From contig NZ_JBBPBZ010000002.1 of NCBI RefSeq assembly GCF_038070105.1, positions 62,001-126,000 on the forward strand: a stretch of DNA of 64,000 bases. The letters run 5' to 3'. The position numbers were made by a program, and so were the translations under genes. The stretch is from Methylocystis sp. IM3. Lineage in GTDB: Bacteria > Pseudomonadota > Alphaproteobacteria > Rhizobiales > Beijerinckiaceae. The notes under the pieces are model-generated. The model was not told where the DNA came from and made no database searches. It saw only the letters and a list, made by a program, of their open reading frames with translations. Below, piece after piece: positions 59,427-64,000 of this stretch (the first letter of the stretch is position 1; every line of letters begins with the position of its first letter).

Positions 59427-60617
59427 ATGTCACGCACGCTTCTCTTTCTTGTCGCGGTTGTGGCGAGCCTCGCCGCGGGCGCGACGCTGCCCGGTCTGAT
59501 CGCCAGATTTCACGGCTCCGGCGCGCCGGCCGGGACGGCGCCGGCCGAAAACGCCGCGCCCGCGCAAGAAGGGGTGATCCCGCTCACGCCGGCGCAGATC
59601 GAGGCCGCGAAGATCGGCGTGGCCAAGGCGGGGCCGGGCGTGATCAGGCGCCAGATCGTCGCGCCGGCCGCCGTCAAGCCCGATCCGGATCATCTCGCCC
59701 GAGTCGCGGCGAAGGTCGCGGGCGTCGTCGCCGAGATGCGCAAGAAGCTCGGAGACGAGGCGCAGAAGGGCGAGACGGTGGCGATCATCGATTCGCGCGA
59801 GGTTGCGGACGCCAAGAGCGAATATCTGGCGGCGATGACGAATTACGAGCTTCAGTCGCAGCTCTATCAGCGCGAGAAGGGGCTCTTCGAGAAAAAGATC
59901 ACGGCGGAGCAGCTCTTCCTCAAGGCCAAGGCGACCTATACCGAGGCGCGGCTCAGGCTCGATCTCGCCCGCGGCAAGCTCGCAGCGCTGGATCTTTCCG
60001 AAAGCGAGATCGCCGCGCTTCCCTCGCAGCCCGTCTCCCGTCTGCGGGAAAAAGAGATTCGCGCGCCGATCAAGGGCCGCGTCATCGAGCGTCTCGCCAA
60101 TATCGGCCTGCCGGTGACGGCTGAAAGCCAGCTCTATGCTCTGGCCGATCTGTCGGAGGTGGAGGTGGAGCTCGCGGTCCCCGTCGCGAATCTTGCGGAA
60201 GTGCGGGTCGGCCAGCCGGTCGTGGTCAAGGGCGCCGACGGGCGCGCTTTCGAGGGCGCCGTACGGGTAATCAACGCCATGATCACGCCAGAGACGCGCA
60301 CCGGCCATGTGATCGCCGCCTTCAAAAATCCGGATGGCGCCCTGCGGCCGGGCGTTCTGCTCAACGCCGAAATCGCCATCGAGCAGAGCCCGGTGAAAGT
60401 GCTCGTTCCCCGCGCCGCCGTTCAGCTCGTCCACAATGAGCCGACGGTTTTCGTGCGTGTGAAAGACGGCTTCGAGAAGCGCGTCGTGGAGCTTGGCGAC
60501 GGCGACGAGCGTTCGGTGGAGATCGTCAAGGGCCTCAAGGCCGGCGAGACGATCGCTGTCGCCAACAGTTTCGTGCTCAAGGCCGAAGCCGGCAAGAGCG
60601 AAATTCCCGAGGAGTGA
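59427..60617 (+). CDS. periplasmic adaptor of a heavy-metal RND efflux pump (CzcB/CusB-like)
   Basis: The 396-residue membrane-fusion protein has an N-terminal membrane anchor or signal segment (LLFLVAVVASLAAGATL), a barrel-sandwich hybrid and helical hairpin (NYELQSQLYQREKGLFEKK and TEARLRLDLARGKLAALDL) and the later REKEIRAPIKGRVIERLANIG lipoyl half. It bridges the inner-membrane pump and the outer-membrane channel. No His-rich or Met-rich metal chaperone domain is visible. It is 13 bases ahead of the pump gene. Confidence 0.93.
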   Translation: MSRTLLFLVAVVASLAAGATLPGLIARFHGSGAPAGTAPAENAAPAQEGVIPLTPAQIEAAKIGVAKAGPGVIRRQIVAPAAVKPDPDHLARVAAKVAGVVAEMRKKLGDEAQKGETVAIIDSREVADAKSEYLAAMTNYELQSQLYQREKGLFEKKITAEQLFLKAKATYTEARLRLDLARGKLAALDLSESEIAALPSQPVSRLREKEIRAPIKGRVIERLANIGLPVTAESQLYALADLSEVEVELAVPVANLAEVRVGQPVVVKGADGRAFEGAVRVINAMITPETRTGHVIAAFKNPDGALRPGVLLNAEIAIEQSPVKVLVPRAAVQLVHNEPTVFVRVKDGFEKRVVELGDGDERSVEIVKGLKAGETIAVANSFVLKAEAGKSEIPEE

Positions 60618-60630
60618 CGGGGCCCCGCCC

Positions 60631-63600
60631 ATGATGCAGCGGATCATCGCCTTTTCGGTCCACAGCCGCTGGCTGGTCGTCCTGCTGGTCGCGCTCGTCG
60701 GAGCGTTCGGCCTTTATGCGCTCGCGCATCTTCCGATCGACGCCGTTCCGGACATCACCAACAATCAGGTGCAGATCAACGCCCGCGCGCCGGCGCTCTC
60801 CGCCTTCGAGATGGAGAAACAGGTCACCTATCCAATCGAGAACGCGCTCGCCGGCATTCCGGGCCTCGACTATACGCGCTCCCTGTCGCGCAACGGCTTC
60901 GCGCAGGTGACGGCGGTCTTCTCCGACGGCGTCGACATTTATTTCGCGCGCCAGCAGGTCAATGAGCGCATCGGCCAGGCGCGCGAGGATTTTCCGCCGA
61001 GCGTCGAATTGCGCCTCGGGCCGATCGCGACCGGCCTGTCCGAAATCTACATGTGGAGCGTGCGCTTCAAGGAGCCGCACAAGCTGAGTCCGCCCGGCGA
61101 GCCCGGCTGGCAGAAGGACGGCGCCTATCTCACGCCCGAAGGCATGATGCTGCGCACGCAGGTCGAGCAGGAGTCCTATCTGCGCACGGTGCAGGACTGG
61201 ATCATCCGCCCGCAGCTGCGCACCGTGCCGGGCGTCGCCGGCGTCGATTCGCTCGGCGGCTATGTGCGCCAGTACCATGTGCAGCCGGACCCGGCGAAAC
61301 TCATGTCGCTCGGCCTCTCCTTCGGCGATCTCGCGGCGACGATCCAGCGCAACAATGTGAGCCGCGGCGCCGGCTATGTGGAGCGCAACGGCGAGGGGCT
61401 CGTCGTTCGCAGCGGCGGGCGGCTCGAGACGGTGGACGACATCGGCAATGTCGTCGCGACGACGCGCGGCGGCGTGCCCGTTCGGGTGCGCGACATCGCC
61501 GCCGTCTCCATCGGCAAGGAGCTGCGCACCGGATCGGCGAGCATGAACGGCGAGGAAGTCGTCATCGGCACGGCGCTGATGCTGATCGGCGCCAACAGCC
61601 GCACCGTCTCGGCCGCCGTCGACGAGAGGATGCAGGTCATCGCCAGATCGCTGCCGCCGGGCGTCGAGATCAAGACGATCCTCAACCGCACGCTGCTCGT
61701 CGACGCAACGATCAAGACGGTCGCCAAGAATCTGATCGAGGGCGCGGCGCTCGTCATTCTCGTGCTCTTCGTCATGCTCGGGAATTTCCGGGCGGCGGTG
61801 GTGACGGCGACGGTCATTCCCGTCACCATGCTGTTCCTCGCGATCGGCATGTATGTCTTCAAGATCAGCGCCAATCTGATGAGCCTCGGCGCGCTCGATT
61901 TCGGCCTCATCGCCGACGGCGCGATCATCGTCGCAGAAAACAGCCTGCGTCGCCTCTCCGAGCGCCAGCACGCCGCCGGGCGCCCGCTCACGACCGACGA
62001 GCGGCTCGATACGGTGATCGATTCGGCGGTGGAGATGCGCCGCCCCACCGTCTACGGGCAGTCGATCATCATCCTCGTCTATCTGCCGATCCTGAGCTTC
62101 TCCGGGGTCGAGGGGAAGATGTTCCATCCCATGGCGATGACGGTCATCATCGCGCTTCTGTCCGAATTTCTCCTCTCGCTGACCTTCTTCCCGGCGATGA
62201 TCGCGCTCTTCGTGTCGGGCCAGGGCGAGGAGGGGGAGAACAGGATCGTGCTCGCCCTGAAGCGGGGCTATGAGCCGCTGCTGCGCTGGGCGATGGACGC
62301 GCCGCTGAAGGTGATGGCGATCGGCGCGGGCTCCTTCGTCTTCGCCGTTCTCCTCTACATGAACCTCGGCCAGGAGTTCATTCCGAAGCTCGACGAGAAG
62401 AACCTCGCCATGCAGGCGAATCGCATTCCGAGCGCCTCGCTCACTCAATCACAGTCGATGCAGCTCGATCTCGAAAACACGATCCGCAAGCTGCCGCAGG
62501 TGGATTACGTCTTCTCCAAGACCGGCACGGCGGATATCGCCACCGACCCCATGCCGCCCAATCTGACCGACACTTTCATCATGCTGAAGCCGGAGAAAGA
62601 GTGGCCCGATCCGCATCTCTCCAAGGACAAGCTCATCGACGACATTTCGGAGAAGATCGCGGATCTTCCCGGCAACGCCTATGAATTTTCGCAGCCGATC
62701 CAGCTGCGCTTCAACGAATTGCTCGCAGGCGTGCGCGGCGACATCGCCGTCAAGGTCTTCGGCGAGGACTTCGACGCCATGCTGAAGGCCGCCAATCAGA
62801 TCGCCGCGATCCTGCGCGCGACGCCGGGGGCGACCGACGTGAAGGTCGAGCAGGTGACCGGCCTGCCGGTTCTCGACATCAAGGTCGACAAGGGCGCCAT
62901 CGCCCGCTACGGGCTGAGCCTCGGCGCCGTGCAGGATACGATCGGCGCGGCCATCGGCGGCGAGCCCGCCGGCATGATCTTCGAGGGCGACCGGCGTTTC
63001 CCGATCTTCGTGCGCCTGCGCGACAATCTGCGCGAGGACGCGGGCGCGCTCGAAACCATTCCCGTTTCGCTGCCGCCGGACGCGCAGGGGCGGATCTCGA
63101 CCGTGCAGCTCAAACAGGTCGCGAGCTTCTCGACGGTCGACGGCCAGAACCAGATTTCGCGCGAGAACGGCAAGCGGCGCGTCGTGGTCTCCGCCAATGT
63201 GCGCGGGCGCGACATCGCCTCGGTCGTCAACGAGGCGCGCGCCAGGGTCGACGCCAAAGTGCATATCCCCCCGGGTTACTGGATCGAATGGGGCGGGCAG
63301 TTCGAGAACCTCGCGGCCGCGCGCGCGCGGCTGATGATCGTGGTGCCGATCTGCTTCTTCATGATCTTCTTGCTGCTCTATTCGGCGCTTGGCTCGGCGC
63401 GCGACGCGCTTCTCGTGTTCACGGCCGTGCCGCTCGCGCTCGTCGGCGGCGTGCTGGCGCTGTGGCTGCGCGGCATGCCCATGTCGGTCTCGGCGGCCGT
63501 GGGCTTCATCGCGCTTTCCGGCGTCGCCGTGCTGAACGGCCTCGTCATGCGCACCTATATCCATCAGCTGATGGTGAGCGGCGTGCCGGAGCGCGAGGCG

Positions 63601-63849
63601 ATCTTCCGCGGCGCCATGACGCGTCTGCGCCCGGTCGTCATGACCGCGCTCGTCGCCTCGCTCGGCTTCGTGCCCATGGCGCTTGCGACATCGACGGGGG
63701 CGGAAGTGCAGCGGCCGATCGCCACCGTCGTCATCGGCGGCCTGATCAGCGCGACGCTGCTCACCCTCATCGTGCTGCCGGCGCTTTACGCCTTCTTCGG
63801 CGAGGATCAGGCGTCCCTCGCGGCGGCGCGGGAAAGGGAGGCCGCTTGA
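60631..63849 (+). CDS. heavy-metal efflux RND pump (CzcA/CusA family)
   Basis: The 1072-residue protein has the RND layout with 12 helices and two large periplasmic loops. HAE-like motif LPIDAVPDITNNQVQI at the start and the proton-relay motif LGALDFGLIADGAIIVAENS in helix 4 identify the heavy-metal branch (CzcA/CusA: DFG, D and E). The metal is not clear: no Met triad can be assigned by eye. It uses the proton gradient to expel metal ions such as cobalt, zinc or copper/silver through the adaptor and channel. The stop overlaps the TTG start of the next gene. Confidence 0.95.
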   Translation: MMQRIIAFSVHSRWLVVLLVALVGAFGLYALAHLPIDAVPDITNNQVQINARAPALSAFEMEKQVTYPIENALAGIPGLDYTRSLSRNGFAQVTAVFSDGVDIYFARQQVNERIGQAREDFPPSVELRLGPIATGLSEIYMWSVRFKEPHKLSPPGEPGWQKDGAYLTPEGMMLRTQVEQESYLRTVQDWIIRPQLRTVPGVAGVDSLGGYVRQYHVQPDPAKLMSLGLSFGDLAATIQRNNVSRGAGYVERNGEGLVVRSGGRLETVDDIGNVVATTRGGVPVRVRDIAAVSIGKELRTGSASMNGEEVVIGTALMLIGANSRTVSAAVDERMQVIARSLPPGVEIKTILNRTLLVDATIKTVAKNLIEGAALVILVLFVMLGNFRAAVVTATVIPVTMLFLAIGMYVFKISANLMSLGALDFGLIADGAIIVAENSLRRLSERQHAAGRPLTTDERLDTVIDSAVEMRRPTVYGQSIIILVYLPILSFSGVEGKMFHPMAMTVIIALLSEFLLSLTFFPAMIALFVSGQGEEGENRIVLALKRGYEPLLRWAMDAPLKVMAIGAGSFVFAVLLYMNLGQEFIPKLDEKNLAMQANRIPSASLTQSQSMQLDLENTIRKLPQVDYVFSKTGTADIATDPMPPNLTDTFIMLKPEKEWPDPHLSKDKLIDDISEKIADLPGNAYEFSQPIQLRFNELLAGVRGDIAVKVFGEDFDAMLKAANQIAAILRATPGATDVKVEQVTGLPVLDIKVDKGAIARYGLSLGAVQDTIGAAIGGEPAGMIFEGDRRFPIFVRLRDNLREDAGALETIPVSLPPDAQGRISTVQLKQVASFSTVDGQNQISRENGKRRVVVSANVRGRDIASVVNEARARVDAKVHIPPGYWIEWGGQFENLAAARARLMIVVPICFFMIFLLLYSALGSARDALLVFTAVPLALVGGVLALWLRGMPMSVSAAVGFIALSGVAVLNGLVMRTYIHQLMVSGVPEREAIFRGAMTRLRPVVMTALVASLGFVPMALATSTGAEVQRPIATVVIGGLISATLLTLIVLPALYAFFGEDQASLAAAREREAA

Positions 63850-64000
63850 GACGCGCGCGCGGCGCCCTTCTTCTGGCCTTTTGCGCCGTCGCGCCCGGCC
63901 TGCGCGCCGAGACGCTGAATGGCGCGCTCACGCGCGCCTACAATATGAGCCCGGTCATCAATTCGAACCGCGCCGGCGTCCGCGCGCTCGACGAGAAAGT
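63846..64000 (+). CDS. TolC-family outer-membrane channel, N-terminal part (runs off window)
   Basis: The first 51 codons are seen, starting TTG at 63846 (4-base overlap with the pump stop, GGGAGG upstream). They encode a signal peptide (RARGALLLAFCAVAPGLRA) and ETLNGALTRAYNMSPVINSNR, typical of the TolC N terminus. It would complete the tripartite export system. The rest is outside the window. Confidence 0.85.
   Translation, partial: MRRARGALLLAFCAVAPGLRAETLNGALTRAYNMSPVINSNRAGVRALDEK

Overview
The window is chromosomal DNA of a high-GC (by eye about two thirds G+C) alphaproteobacterium, most likely of the Rhizobiales/Hyphomicrobiales. Supporting markers are a C4-pathway 5-aminolevulinate synthase, cobS next to a DnaJ-domain gene and bolA, a MucR/Ros regulator, a FYDLN-acid (TIGR02300) protein, an Omp25/Omp31-type barrel beginning AADLPSRK after the signal peptide, a PhnA-like membrane protein and a malic enzyme fused to a phosphotransacetylase-like domain. 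A methylotroph-type family (Methylocystaceae/Beijerinckiaceae) is my guess, but no gene here proves it. No phage, insertion sequence, rRNA or CRISPR was seen.

Layout. 0-8 kb: carbonic anhydrase (partial), a degenerate dehalogenase-like hydrolase, a patatin-like lipase, tadA, an RluB-type pseudouridine synthase with a long repetitive tail, rsmD and mutS. 8-16.5 kb: a small stress-type membrane operon (two mini-proteins around a PhnA-like protein, behind an EcfG-like promoter), maeB, hemA, an M20 dipeptidase and an L,D-transpeptidase. 16.6-24.2 kb: serC-serA with a possible leader RNA, bolA, dnaJ-like, cobS, prfB with its programmed frameshift, and a vapBC pair. 24.2-34.1 kb: cell-envelope genes (M23 peptidase, msrA, MepA-type endopeptidase, second L,D-transpeptidase), then a translationally coupled run encoding a UDP-galactopyranose-mutase-like flavoprotein, GtrA, a GT-C-like membrane protein, a Tat-exported protein and a DUF1624/HGSNAT-like acyltransferase. 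34.2-41.1 kb: trpB and trpF flanked by palindromic intergenic repeats, manC/cpsB and a SUV3-like helicase.

41.9-50.1 kb is the most interesting accessory block: rfbF, rfbG and rfbH (CDP-glucose to the dideoxysugar branch point), a short-chain reductase/epimerase, an FkbM methyltransferase, then GtrA, a GtrB-type polyprenyl-phosphate glycosyltransferase and a polytopic membrane protein. All are on one strand and mostly overlap. I read it as a route that makes a 3,6-dideoxyhexose, possibly O-methylates it, flips it on a lipid carrier and adds it to a surface glycan.

50.3-64 kb: tex, tRNA-Gly(TCC), the FYDLN-acid protein, a MucR regulator, an AcuI/YhdH-type oxidoreductase, a GreA/B-like factor, an orphan ParA, rarA, an outer-membrane barrel, and the start of a tripartite heavy-metal efflux operon (CzcB/CusB-like, CzcA/CusA-like, TolC-like, the last cut by the window end).
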